Source: Anastrepha obliqua (Eukaryota > Arthropoda > Insecta > Diptera > Tephritidae). From it: a stretch of 64,000 nucleotides of DNA. Position 1 is the first letter of the stretch. Every line of letters begins with the position of its first letter. Below the pieces are notes generated by a model. It did no database searches and had not been told where the DNA came from. It saw nothing but the letters and a program-made list of their open reading frames with translations. The stretch lies in contig NC_072893.1 of the NCBI RefSeq assembly GCF_027943255.1, forward strand, positions 22,032,001 through 22,096,000, read 5' to 3'. Both the position numbers and the translations under genes were made by a program. Positions 54,871 through 64,000 of this stretch are shown piece after piece.

Positions 54871-56149
54871 GGACTATGAATAAGTTCGTGCGGTTTTACA
54901 ACAGATGGCGTAACTTGATTATTATTCCATCGATCCACATTTCCAAACATTCATTGGAGAGCTACTGTCGTAAGGCACAAACGTCAGTATAAGTTTTTTA
55001 TTTGAAGCGTAAACAACAATATTTTTACCACACTTGAAAATGTCGAATTTCGTGCCAAATAATGTGTTTTTGCGGGGAATTCTTCTTCATTATTTTAATA
55101 TGAAGAAAAAAGCAGCCGAAAGTCATCGTATCTTGGTGGAAGTTTATGGTGAGCATGCTCTAGCTGAGCGAACGTGCCAGAAGTGGTTTGCACGCTTTAA
55201 AAGTGGTGATTTTGGCTTGGAAGACGAAGAACGCGAGGGTGCGCCGCCAAAGTTCATGGATACCGAATTGGAGGAATTGCTCGATCAAGATCCGGCTCAA
55301 ACGCAAGAAGAGGTTGCAAAAACTTTGGGAGTTGATCAATCAACCATTTCCAAACGTTTAAAAGCCATGGGAATGATCCGAAAGGTAGGCCATTGGGTGC
55401 CGTATGAATTGAAGCCAAGAGACGTTGAACGCCGTTTTATGGCATGCGAACAACTGCTTCAACGGCACAAAAGAAAGGGTTTTTTGCATCGAATTGTGAC
55501 TGGCGATGAAAAGTGGGTCCATTACGACAATCCAAAACGTCGGGCAACGTATGGATACCCTGGCCATGCTTCAACATCGACGTCGGCGCAGAATATTCAT
55601 GGCCTGAAGGTTATGCTGTGTATCTGGTGGGACCAGCTGGGTGTTGTGTATTATGAGCTACTGAAACCGAATGAAACGATTACGGGGGATGTCTACCGAC
55701 GACAATTGATGCGTTTGAGCCGAGCACTGCGAGAAAAACGGCCGCAATACGCCGATAGACACGACAAAGTTATTTTGCAACATGACAATGCTCGGCCACA
55801 TGTTGCACAAGTGGTCAAAACATACTTAGAAACGCTCAAATGGGATGTCCTACCCCACCCGCCGTATAGTCCAGACCTTGCGCCATCCGATTACTATCTC
55901 TTCCGATCGATGCAACATGGCCTGGCTGACCAGCACTTCCGTAATTACGATGAAGTCAAAAAATGGATCGATTCGTGGATTGCGGCAAAACCGACCGAAT
56001 TTTTCACAAAGGGAATCCGTGAATTGCCAAAAAGATGGGAAAAAGTAGTAGTAAGCGATGGACAATACTTTGAATATTAAATTTGTAACCATTTTACGTC
56101 AATAAAGTTTCAAATTTCGAAAAAAACCGCACGAACTTATTCATAGTCC
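54871..56149 (+). mobile_element. intact mariner with identical 27-bp terminal repeats
   Basis: The left repeat 54871-54897 (starting GGACTATGAATAAGTTCGTG) and the right repeat 56123-56149 are exact reverse complements over 27 bp. AT-rich sequence and TA flank both ends. It contains one uninterrupted transposase. Identical ends plus an open frame suggest a young, possibly active insertion. Confidence 0.92.
55040..56080 (+). CDS. mariner transposase, intact (DD34D)
   Basis: The complete frame encodes 346 aa from Met 55040 (an upstream in-frame Met at 55034 would give 348), the normal mariner length. The paired helix-turn-helix DNA-binding region is at about residues 1-110 (ILLHYFNMKKKAAESHRILV; GVDQSTISKRLKAMG). 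The catalytic core has aspartates in VTGDEKWVHYDN, LQHDNARPH and SPDLAPSDYYLF, with 34 residues between the second and third. The WVPYELKP linker motif is intact. The protein would bind the terminal repeats and cut and paste the element at TA in the nucleus. No lesion is visible. The degenerate copy at 45500-46545 is a relative. Confidence 0.95.
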   Translation: MSNFVPNNVFLRGILLHYFNMKKKAAESHRILVEVYGEHALAERTCQKWFARFKSGDFGLEDEEREGAPPKFMDTELEELLDQDPAQTQEEVAKTLGVDQSTISKRLKAMGMIRKVGHWVPYELKPRDVERRFMACEQLLQRHKRKGFLHRIVTGDEKWVHYDNPKRRATYGYPGHASTSTSAQNIHGLKVMLCIWWDQLGVVYYELLKPNETITGDVYRRQLMRLSRALREKRPQYADRHDKVILQHDNARPHVAQVVKTYLETLKWDVLPHPPYSPDLAPSDYYLFRSMQHGLADQHFRNYDEVKKWIDSWIAAKPTEFFTKGIRELPKRWEKVVVSDGQYFEY

Positions 56150-56340
56150 TATTACATATATATATATATATTTGTAATATAGCAACATGTATTCCAATAA
56201 GTTAGCTGATTGGTCAAGAGGGAGCGAGAAAGCTGTTTACTTACCTAATCTTCTATTATTTAATCATGAGAACCGGATAACTATGATACCAAAATTACAA
56301 AAAAACCTTAAAATTAAAAAAAAAAATATATATATATATA

Positions 56341-57589
56341 CAAGGTGAAGTCCAAAATAAACAAGACTGAGCTAAAATAGAAACGACAAGAGCTTTGTTC
56401 GGATAACTTCGAGTTTATGTATTCAAAATAGTCTCTTCTGGCCTCGATACACTGTTTTGCGCGATCTAAAAGCTTTTCGAAAGAGTATTTCAGGTCATTG
56501 ACCAAAATGTCCTTCAGGATGTCGTACGAGCCTTTTGGATGGCATCTACGAACGCAAAACGTTTTCCTTTCATGGTCAGGTAGAAGTTACAGGGAGTCAT
56601 ATCAGGCGAATACGTTGAGAGATTGATGGTTAAAATGCGATTTCAGTAAAAAAATCAGTCGCAAAAGTGGATCGATGAGATGGTGCATTATCAGACAATA
56701 AGCGCCAGTTTCCTCCTTCGCGGTATTCACGGCGAATTCCACAAATTCGACGAATGCGATGCAACAAACGCTTCAAAACGCCAAGATAGAAAATTGCATT
56801 GACGGTTTGGATCATTGGCACGAATTCCTTGTGGACAATTCCCTTGGAATCGTAAAAACAAATGACCATCGACTTGATTTTTGACATCTCCAAACGCAAT
56901 TTTTTGGGTGGTGGCTCATCTGGGGCATTTTATTCGGCACTTTGACGCTTAGTTTCAGGTTCATGTTGGAAACACCACGTTTCCTCACCAGTTACAAAGT
57001 TGTAATGGAAGGTCTTTCGAATGTTGAATTCAAACAACTTCTGTGGATTGAAACGCCCAAATGATCGATGTTTTGGAGATATTCAACTCCGATTCCATGA
57101 ATTTCAACGATGATTTCGGTTCATTTTCATAAATTTACGAAGAATTTCGATGAAGTTTTTTTTTTTTTTTTTTTTTTTTTTTTGTTTTTTTTTTTTCGGT
57201 GATTACTGATTCTGGGCCCGTATGCTCATTGCCATTTATGTCTTCACAACCATCTGTGAAACGTGTAAACCACTCATGAACTCTGGCACGAGATAGACAA
57301 TCATCGCCATCACCTTTTTTCATCAATTCAAATGTTTCGGTTATCGTTTTACCGATTTTAAAACAAAATTTGATATTTACTCTTTGTTCGAAACTCATTT
57401 TTGTACCGATGACACAAACATACTGACACTTTAGACGCAATAACTTCGCTTCCCCTAAACCGAATATCACCAAGCTTTCACTAGAAGTCAGCTAGGGATG
57501 TAGCTTCCAATGCTCTAACTCATAAAAAAGATGGCGCCATCAAATACATTTTTATCACGCCAGTCTCGTTTATTTTGGACTCCACCTTG
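56341..57589 (-). mobile_element. mariner, full length, TA-flanked, degenerate
   Basis: The left end CAAGGTGAAGTCCAAAATAA and the right end, read inward, CAAGGTGGAGTCCAAAATAA differ by one base in the first 20, and TA stands on each side. Minus-strand coding pieces are MSFEQRVNIKFCFKIGKTIT, ECLSRARVHEWFTRFTDG (57397 on) and an A/T slippage run at 57155-57195. MSKIKSMVICFYDSKGIVHK, LSDNAPSHRSTFATDFF and the C terminus lie near 56500-56400. In LSDNAPSH the usual His is Ser. A long poly-T expansion replaces part of the coding region. Confidence 0.85.
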
Positions 57590-57978
57590 TATTTACCTCA
57601 GTTTTTTTTCAGTATCATTTTCTGAAAATTTTTAAAGAGAAATCAAAAGAGAATATTGAAAACATTTTTTAACAAATTTAAAATAATTTTCAAAGCGTTG
57701 GCGGCGCACAAAAATCTATATATATTATATAAAAGAAAGTCATGTCAGTTACACCATTTATAACTTGAGAACGGCTGAACCGATTTGGCTGAAAATTGGT
57801 GGAGAGGTAGCTTAGAACCAGGAGACGGGCATAGGATACTTTTTATCCCATTCGAACGCGTTTCCGTGAAGTCATTATAAAATGTGGTATAACAAAAGCG
57901 CATCTGATATGGAATAACAAAACGCAAATGACAGCTAAACGTAATTTTGTCTATGGTTAAATAGAAACTGTGATAATA

Positions 57979-59260
57979 AAGGTTGTCAAAAAAGTCTTGC
58001 GGTATTTCCGCAAGCTTGTCTTTGCAAGCGCGTAGTTCTAGTTGTATTCGTCGCATCGGTTCACGCTAGAGCTTTTTGGAAAGCTCTTTTCACGTGCTAA
58101 CACGTGTTTGATTAATTGTTGTTTGCTTTTAGTCGTTCGTGAGTTATAGCGTCGCAAACATGGAGCAAAATAAAGAGAAAATACGGCATATTTTACAGTA
58201 CTACTACGATAAAGGCAAAAATGCATCTCATGCTGGCAATAAAATTTGTGCAGTTTATGGACCCGATACAGTTTCCATTTCCACCGCACAACGATGGTTT
58301 CAATGTTTTCGTTCTGGTGCAGAGGTGATCGAAGATGCGCCACGGTCCGGAAGGCCTGTCGTCGAAAATTGCGATAAAATCGCTGAACTGATCGAAAGAG
58401 ACCGGCATAGTAGCAGCCGTAGCATCGGCCAAGAGCTGGGCATGAGTCATCAAACCGTTATAAACCATTTGAAGAAGCTTGGATTCAAAAAGAAGCTCGA
58501 TGTATGGATGCCACACGACTTGACGCAAGAAAATATTTTTGCCCGTATGGATGCATGCGAATCGCTTCTGAATCGCAACAAAATCGACCCGTTTTTGAAG
58601 CGGATGGTGACTGGCGATGAAAAGTGGGTCACTTACGACAACGTGAAGCGCAAACGGTCGTGGTCGAAAAGCGGTGAAGCTGCCCAGACGGTGGCCAAGC
58701 CTGGATTGACGGCCAGGAAGGTTCTTCTGTGTGTTTGGTGGGATTGGCAGGGAATCATCCACCATGAGCTGCTCCCCTATGGCCAAACGCTCAATTCGGA
58801 CCTGTACTGCCAACAACTGGACCGCTTGAATGCAGCACTCATGCAGAAGAGGCCATCTTTGTTCAACAGAGGCCGAATTGTCTTCCATCAGGACAACGCC
58901 AGGCCACACACATCTTTGGTGACGCGCCAGAAGATCCGGGAGCTCGGATGGGAGGTTATTTTGCATCCACCGTATAGTCCGGATCTCGCACCAAGTGATT
59001 ACCACCTATTTCTGTCCATGGCGAACGAGCTTGGTAGTCGGAAGTTGTCCTCAAGAGAGTCCTGTGAAAATTGGCTCTCCGAGTTTTTTGACAATAGGGA
59101 AGCGAGCTTCTATAAGAGGGGCATTATGAAGTTGGCATCTCGTTGGGAACTCGTCATCGAACAAAACGGCGCATATTTGACTTAAATCGCATTATTATAA
59201 CCAATTTTATGAACAATTGAAAATTCAATAAAAATACCGCCAGACTTTTTTGACAACCTT
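57979..59260 (+). mobile_element. intact mariner inserted in Helitron 3
   Basis: The ends AAGGTTGTCAAAAAAGTCTT (left) and AAGGTTGTCAAAAAAGTCTG (right, read inward) are flanked by the TA duplication at 57977-57978 and 59261-59262. The element is 1282 bp, the standard mariner size, with one open transposase frame. It postdates the Helitron. Confidence 0.93.
58160..59185 (+). CDS. mariner transposase, apparently intact (DD34D)
   Basis: The frame encodes 341 aa from Met 58160; an upstream in-frame Met at 58139 would add seven residues, but MEQNKEK is the family-like start. The helix-turn-helix region includes RHILQYYYDKGKNASHAGNK, STAQRWFQCFRSG and SRSIGQELGMSHQTVINHLK. The catalytic core has VTGDEKWVTYDN, FHQDNARPH and SPDLAPSDYHLF, with 34 residues between the second and third aspartates. 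No stop or frameshift is seen. It belongs to a different mariner lineage from the copy at 55040 (low identity outside motifs). Activity cannot be judged from sequence alone. Confidence 0.94.
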   Translation: MEQNKEKIRHILQYYYDKGKNASHAGNKICAVYGPDTVSISTAQRWFQCFRSGAEVIEDAPRSGRPVVENCDKIAELIERDRHSSSRSIGQELGMSHQTVINHLKKLGFKKKLDVWMPHDLTQENIFARMDACESLLNRNKIDPFLKRMVTGDEKWVTYDNVKRKRSWSKSGEAAQTVAKPGLTARKVLLCVWWDWQGIIHHELLPYGQTLNSDLYCQQLDRLNAALMQKRPSLFNRGRIVFHQDNARPHTSLVTRQKIRELGWEVILHPPYSPDLAPSDYHLFLSMANELGSRKLSSRESCENWLSEFFDNREASFYKRGIMKLASRWELVIEQNGAYLT

Positions 59261-59306
59261 TATAAATTTTGTCAGAAATATATAATCACAGTAATTTGTA
59301 TTCTCT

Positions 59307-59810
59307 TTGAATCATCATTATACTATAAATGCCGCGACCAAGACGATCGAATCCGATCGATCCCGACAAAGCCGTAATGCAAGAAGGATACGAAACATTG
59401 CAAATGAAACGACTGAAGAAGCACAAGGAATTGCCCGTGAAGAGCGCCGCGTTAGTATGGCTCGACTTCGTGCTTCTCAATCACAAGAGCAAAGCGAGGC
59501 AGCCCATGAAACGGCTCGGTTGGCAATGCGAAATCGGCGAGCGAATAACAGAGATCAACAAGTAGATCATTTTCGACGCACAAGAAGAGAATTATCAAGT
59601 GCTGAGTTGAATCGAGCAGCGTTTCGATATGATTGCAACACTGATTACTGCTTGCATCCTAGCGTTTGCATTGGGCCAATGAACGTTGTTTGCGAGTATT
59701 GTGGCGCTTTGAAGTTTTCCGGAGAAACGCCCGGATTGTGCTGCCTTAGTGGAAGAGTGAAACATAAGCCCACCAAAACTTTGCAACGGTACGCGTTTGG
59801 TGGTAAATAA
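59307..59810 (+). pseudogene. Helitron N-terminal segment with Cys-rich motif
   Basis: The frame has an Arg/Glu-rich helical region (REERRVSMARLRASQSQEQS). FDYNCTDYCLHPSVCIGPMN-like sequence follows, then CEYCGALKFSGETPGLCC, a zinc-binding motif found at the start of Helitron Rep-helicases. It breaks at about 59810 by deletion into the helicase tail. Confidence 0.72.
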
Positions 59811-59818
59811 ATTGATGA

Positions 59819-60136
59819 TTGTGTGATTTACGCGCGATGCTCAAAGGAAAATTCGAAGGTAAAGAAGTTCTCATTCTGAGGATGCCGATGATCCCCACCG
59901 ATCTTCCGTTTGAGTTTAAAAGACTTCAATTTCCGATCCGTCTTGCATTCGCCATGACCATTAACAAACCACAAGGCCAATCCTTAAGAGTTTCTGGGCT
60001 GAATCTAGAAAATCAATGTTTCTCACATGGTCAATTATATGTGGCATGTTCACGGGTCGGAAAACCATTTGCGTTGTTTGTTCTTGCACCTGATAATAAA
60101 ACGAAAAATGTTGTGTATCATAAGGTACTTAACTGA
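59819..60136 (+). pseudogene. Helitron helicase C-terminal tail
   Basis: It encodes [40 protein letters not shown] and [20 protein letters not shown], the terminal helicase motifs V-VI region. This agrees with the tails of Helitrons 1 and 4. Confidence 0.85.
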
Positions 60137-60282
60137 AGAGTGAAATCTATTAAAGCTTCATTGAAATACTTGATTAATCAAAAAATTAATTTAATAAAAT
60201 CAAAAATCTGATTTTTTATTGCCTCTAGGGCGGAACAAAGGTCGCCGTGTCAGCTAGTTATAAATAAATAAAAGTAAAAAAG

Positions 60283-60555
60283 AGAGAACGTTGGTTCGAA
60301 TCTCGGTGAACCATCAAAATTAAGAAAAACTTTTTCTAATAGCGGTCGCCCCTCGGCAGGCAATGGCGAACCTCCGAGTGTATTTCTGCCATGAAAAAGC
60401 TTCTCATAAAAATATCTGCCGTTCGGAGGCGGCTTGAAACTGTAGGTTCCTCCTCTATTTGTGGAACAACAGTAAGACGCCCACCACAAATAGGAGGAGG
60501 AGCTCGGCCAAACACCCAAAAAGAGTGTACGCGCCAATTATATATATATGTATAT
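60283..60555 (+). mobile_element. tRNA-derived SINE, copy 6, partial head
   Basis: It starts within the B box (GTTGGTTCGAATCTCGGTGA), has the whole body, and ends CGCCAATTATATATATATGT. Confidence 0.85.
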
Positions 60556-61197
60556 AAAAATATTAATAATTCGTTTTTTTGGCCATAGAATAAATTTAGA
60601 GGGCTTCCTAATATCGACATGCACATTGACAAAACTTCAAAAGGTTATCAAGGTGAAAATAGCGAACTGATTTTGTTGTTGGAAAGTAAACATATTAGGG
60701 TGGTGCAACAAACTTCGACTGATGTGGGCCGAGCTTTTCCACCAAATTGATTAGATTGCAAGTACAGCAGACGGAATAGTCGAGTATATCATTTACAGTA
60801 TGTCAAGAATGAGTTTTGACATTGAAAATTAATTAAATTTTTTGTGTTATAATTAAGTTAGGTTATTCTATCTATATATATAAAAATGAAATGATGTTCG
60901 TTCGTCCGCATTTTTTTGGGCCGATACGAGGCCAATTTTATTCGTTCTTTTTTCATATTATAGGGATCCACTAGGGGAAGGTTTTTAGCAAAAAAAAATT
61001 TCTTTTAAATATTTTCTTCATATAAAAAAAAGAAAAAATCAAAATATTGTCCAAAACAAAACTTGCTCGATTGTTAGATTAAAGTAAGTTTCGAATCGAC
61101 ATTCATTTTATGTGTACAACTTTTTTTGAATTTTTTGTATTTGTATTGTGATACAGAAATGTATTGTATACAGAAATTTCAAATGATTCGAATGAAA

Positions 61198-61626
61198 TTT
61201 TTTTTTTTTTTTTTTTATTTCTTCCATAAAATATTACACCTGTTGTTAGACAATAAGTAATTTGATTTACAAAAAGATGGAATGAGAGTGATATTGAAGG
61301 GCCAATGCCCCCAAGCTCATTTAGAAGAAATATATACATATTATTTAAAAACAAGTGGTTAACAAACAATGATATATACGATTAGTTGACAATTGATTAC
61401 AAGGATTTTGCAAGATCTGTTGGTGTTTGACGGTTAAGCCGACTTTGGGTAGATTTTTCTTTATTTGGTAGTCTTCTCATCATAGGATTTGTATGCCTTA
61501 ATAGTCTATTCATGTGTCTTCTGCTAGCGCTTTGTATTGTTTCATCAATAGTATCGATGTCAAGGTCGCGATGAATATCTGCGTTAGGTATGTACCAAGG
61601 TGCATTAGTTAAGGTCCTAAGTATTT
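61198..61626 (-). mobile_element. Jockey-type LINE, 5'-truncated, with 6-bp target duplication
   Basis: ATGAAA flanks it at 61192-61197 and 61627-61632. On the minus strand the frame ends the reverse transcriptase ORF: VLRTLTNAPWYIPNADIHRD, LDIDTIDETIQSASRRHMNR, LLRHTNPMMRRLPNKEKSTQ, stop near 61410. A 3' UTR and an A-tail at 61198-61217 follow. The APWY and HRDL motifs are typical of Jockey elements. Confidence 0.85.
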
Positions 61627-61632
61627 ATGAAA

Positions 61633-62052
61633 ATAATGTTTCAATTCAATTGAGCAATGCTTTCTTTGACCAATTCTATATGGAAATGAATGCGTTTGCA
61701 AACGGTGTTTTCGGCTATGAACAAATGTTGGAATCGAATGAAAAAGGAAAGAATCGCGAAATGATAAAAAAAATTCTTGGAAAATTTAAAATGAATGGTG
61801 CTTCATTGGAAAAATTCAAAGGTAATAAGAACATACACAAGATATAGTTAGAATTCGAATTTTTAGATTTATTTTGTTTATTTCTCATTTTTTTCAGAAG
61901 TACACCACACAACAACTCATTCCAACTCTGATTTTGAAATCCTGTTGGAATTGGTGATCGATAATTTTGTCACTATAATGGTCAATGGAAATTTGCGTGT
62001 ATCAGACCCTGCATATTATTTACCATATCAAACTTCAAAAAACACTTTTTAA
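61633..62052 (+). pseudogene. two-exon gene-like fragment inside Helitron 4, origin unknown
   Basis: Exon a (61633-61821) encodes NAFFDQFYMEMNAFANGVFG and EQMLESNEKGKNREMIKKIL. A 76-nt intron (61822-61897) has a GTAATAAG donor and TTTTTTCAG acceptor. Exon b (61898-62052) continues in frame (EVHHTTTHSNSDFEILLELV, ...NGNLRVSDPAYYLPYQ) to TAA at 62050-62052. The phase (1) matches across the intron. The 5' side is cut by the Jockey insertion, although a second piece may lie left of it. I do not recognise the protein. Helitrons are known to pick up host exons, and this looks like such a case. Confidence 0.55.
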
Positions 62053-62089
62053 CCAAAAAAAATAAACCTTTTTTCAAAAACAACAGGAA

Positions 62090-62795
62090 TGATAACATTG
62101 CCTAACAATTTCTGCACTTTTGCACAGTCTAAAGAGACATTGATACAGAGTGTATTTCCAAACATAGTTCAACATTACAAAAACCATGATTGACTCAGCG
62201 AAAGAGCAATTTTAGCTGGGAAAAATAAGGACGTCAATGATATAAATTCAGCTATTTTAGATCAAATACCTATTGACATAGTTGCGTATAAGTCAATAGA
62301 CACTATTACTGATCAAGATGTAAATTATCCAACTGAATTCTTAAACTCACTCGATTTACCAGGCTTACCACCTCATAATTTACGATTAAAAATTGGAGCA
62401 CCGATTATTATGCTGCGCAATAGTAATGTGCCCCGACTTTGCAACGATACCAGACTCGCTGTGAAGAAGCTAATGGGTAAGGTTATCGAAGCAACAATTT
62501 TGAAAGGGAAGTACAAAGGAGAAGACATTTTGATACCCTGAATTCCACTGATTCCGGCGGATTTACCATTCGATTTCAAACGTTTGCAGTTCCCTATTCG
62601 CCTTGCCTTCGCTATGAGAATTAATAAGGCGCAAGGACAATATCTACAAATGTGCGGTATTAATTTAGAATACCCAATTTTTTCTCATGGACAATTGTAT
62701 GTAGCTTGCTCACGAGTTGGCAAACCATCGTCATTATTCACGCGAAAGATGAAAAAACCAAAAACGTTGTCTACCAAAAAGTGTTACAATAAAGT
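62090..62795 (+). pseudogene. Helitron 4 helicase, C-terminal part, broken
   Basis: Frames encode LPNNFCTFAQSKETLIQSVF, LSERAILAGKNKDVNDINSA, NYPTEFLNSLDLPGLPPHNL and LKIGAPIIMLRNSNVPRLCN. After a stop near 62540 come [20 protein letters not shown] and [20 protein letters not shown]. It parallels the helicase in Helitron 1 motif by motif (about half the residues agree) with two or more stops. Confidence 0.88.
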
Positions 62796-62949
62796 TCGAA
62801 TGAAATTGTATCAAAGAATTTGCTTTGTTTCGTATTAATTTTATTCTCTTTCAGCAAATCATTGAATTTATCGTCTAGCGAAGCGGGCGAGGGTACGCTA
62901 GTATATATATATAAATGTTGGGAGGGTAACTACCAATTCAAAACCCGCC

Positions 62950-63960
62950 TAGGGAGGCCTAGGGATGATGATAGATAGTCGTTTAAACTCTAAAACTCTC
63001 CTAGAATACGCTGTGAAGAAAACATCGAATGTGGAGGCCTGTCTGGCACGAATAATGCCAAACAACGTTGGCCTTACCCATAGGAAAAGGCTACTACTAC
63101 ATAGTAGGGTTGTCAGTTCAGTCCTTTTATACGTGGGGCCGATCTGGGCTGACGCATTGAACATAAACAGCTATTCAAGAAAACTAATATCCCTCTAACG
63201 GCTAAGCGCTTTGCGGACTAAATGTGGCCTCCGCACAATTTCTGATGACGCTTCCTTCGCCATTGCACGACTAATTCCGGTTGAGATTTTGGCAAAAGAA
63301 ATGAAGGCAGGCTATCCGAACACGACGGTAGATCAAGGCGTGAAAAATGTAAGCAGAAGAAAGGCGTCTTTCGATCGCCCACTGGCAAGACCGGTGGAAC
63401 AAATCACCTAAAGGTAGATGGACGCAAAAGTTAATACCCACCCTTACGACGTGGTTAGAAAAGAACCATGCGGGAGCAAATTACTACCTAACTCAATCGC
63501 TTGCAGGGCAAGAGGTATTTAATAAAAATACGTCCATACATTTGGCCATGACAGCTCACCAAACTGCCGAATCTGCACGGAAAAGGAAGAAAATGGTGAT
63601 CATGTCCCATTCCAATGCCCACGCCATGTTGCCGAAACCTTTGGAATCTTAAACGGAGAAAATATTGTAGACTTTATGTTAAAGTCAGCTGATAATTGGA
63701 AAGGAATCTGTGCGCTTGTGACATATATTCATAATGAGCTAAGCCAAGCAAAGTTTTGTAGGCAAATAATTAGGAACTTTTGAGCTAACGAGCCTTGTGA
63801 GGTAGTACTTACCTTTTTGGCAATTCCGCGGGGAGAGTGGTCGATAGTGGAGGGGATAGAGGAGCTGTGGGACTACAAGTCGTGCATACTGCTATGCCGG
63901 TACAGCAGCACTCATGAGAGTCTTCTTTTCACAGGCGTCATCCCAGAAAAAAAGAACAAA
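62950..63960 (+). mobile_element. R1-like LINE, C-terminal part
   Basis: The coding remains start MMIDSRLNSKTLLEYAVKKT (62965), then LTHRKRLLLHSRVVSSVLLY and GPIWADALNINSYSRKLISL, followed by a stop. RTKCGLRTISDDASFAIARL, IPVEILAKEMKAGYPNTTVD, a frameshift, WLEKNHAGANYYLTQSLAGQ and the zinc-knuckle CRICTEKEENGDHVPFQC (about 63570-63625) come next. The frame ends at about 63783. The order matches R1-clade elements. The 3' UTR continues towards the window end (A-run at about 63948). It begins 50 bp after Helitron 4. Confidence 0.8.
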
Positions 63961-64000
63961 TAAATCCTTAGGTGCCTTTCAAACTCACACTTAGAATGCC

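Larger units (their letters stand above)
57715..60257 (+). mobile_element. Helitron 3, carrying an intact mariner
   Basis: The 5' end TCTATATATATTATATAAAA at 57715 follows A. The 3' end GTGTCAGCTAG finishes at 60257 before T, preceded by GGGCGGAACAAAGGTCGCC, an imperfect terminator hairpin. Without the mariner (57979-59260) the Helitron is about 1.26 kb. It keeps an N-terminal fragment and the helicase tail, so most of the Rep-helicase is deleted. Confidence 0.86.
60871..62901 (+). mobile_element. Helitron 4 with Jockey insertion and a gene-like fragment
   Basis: The 5' end TCTATATATATAAAAATGAA at 60871 follows A. The 3' end CTAG at 62898-62901 precedes T, with GCGAAGCGGGCGAGGGTACG just inside. 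It holds a Jockey copy (61198-61626), a two-exon gene-like fragment (61633-62052) and helicase remnants (about 62090-62795). It is not autonomous. Confidence 0.82.

Overview
The window looks like the genome of a higher fly, most likely a tephritid fruit fly. The reasons are small fly-type introns, an rosa-like DD41D Tc1/mariner load (rosa elements were first described in Ceratitis), and Helitrons with fly-type ends (TCTATATATAT ... CTAG between A and T). There are no prokaryotic features. Everything here was read by eye; no search was run.

Five host genes stand out from a dense bed of transposable elements (TEs). (1) A single-exon short-chain dehydrogenase/reductase lies at 8260-9027 (+). (2) A three-exon gene for a secreted proline/tyrosine-rich protein lies at 12297-13266 (-), with a TATA box and initiator. 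(3) A four-exon RUNDC1-like RUN-domain gene lies at 26381-36299 (-). (4) LYRM4/ISD11 (bcn92), three exons, lies at 39668-41608 (+). (5) 6-phosphogluconate dehydrogenase (Pgd), five exons, lies at 41940-50587 (-), tail-to-tail with LYRM4. For genes 2-5 I rebuilt exon boundaries from GT/AG sites and codon phase, and all phases close. From memory, SDR, RUNDC1-like, bcn92 and Pgd genes are close together at the tip of the D. melanogaster X, so this looks like conserved microsynteny, greatly inflated by TEs.

TE layout. 1-4386: a mariner split by a hAT, itself split by a Helitron. 5646-7735: a DD41D element carrying a LINE and a short structured retroposon. 9240-19030: LINE fragments around the proline-rich gene. 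17516-21464: more DD41D elements, one holding a TAA-flanked MITE. 22008-23319: hAT (ZMYM1-like) remnant. 24190-25680: a mariner with a tRNA-derived SINE inside. The RUNDC1 introns hold two DD41D elements, a Tc1-like element, several LINEs and SINEs. LYRM4 intron 2 and Pgd intron 3 are also TE-filled. 52440-63960: mariners, two of them intact, three Helitrons, a Jockey copy and an R1-like LINE.

The most interesting items are: a ~125-bp retroposon that folds into nested hairpins, with compensatory base changes in a relative fused to a LINE; a two-exon gene-like fragment inside a Helitron; the rebuilt secreted proline-rich precursor; and several insertions whose age order and target duplications can be read directly.
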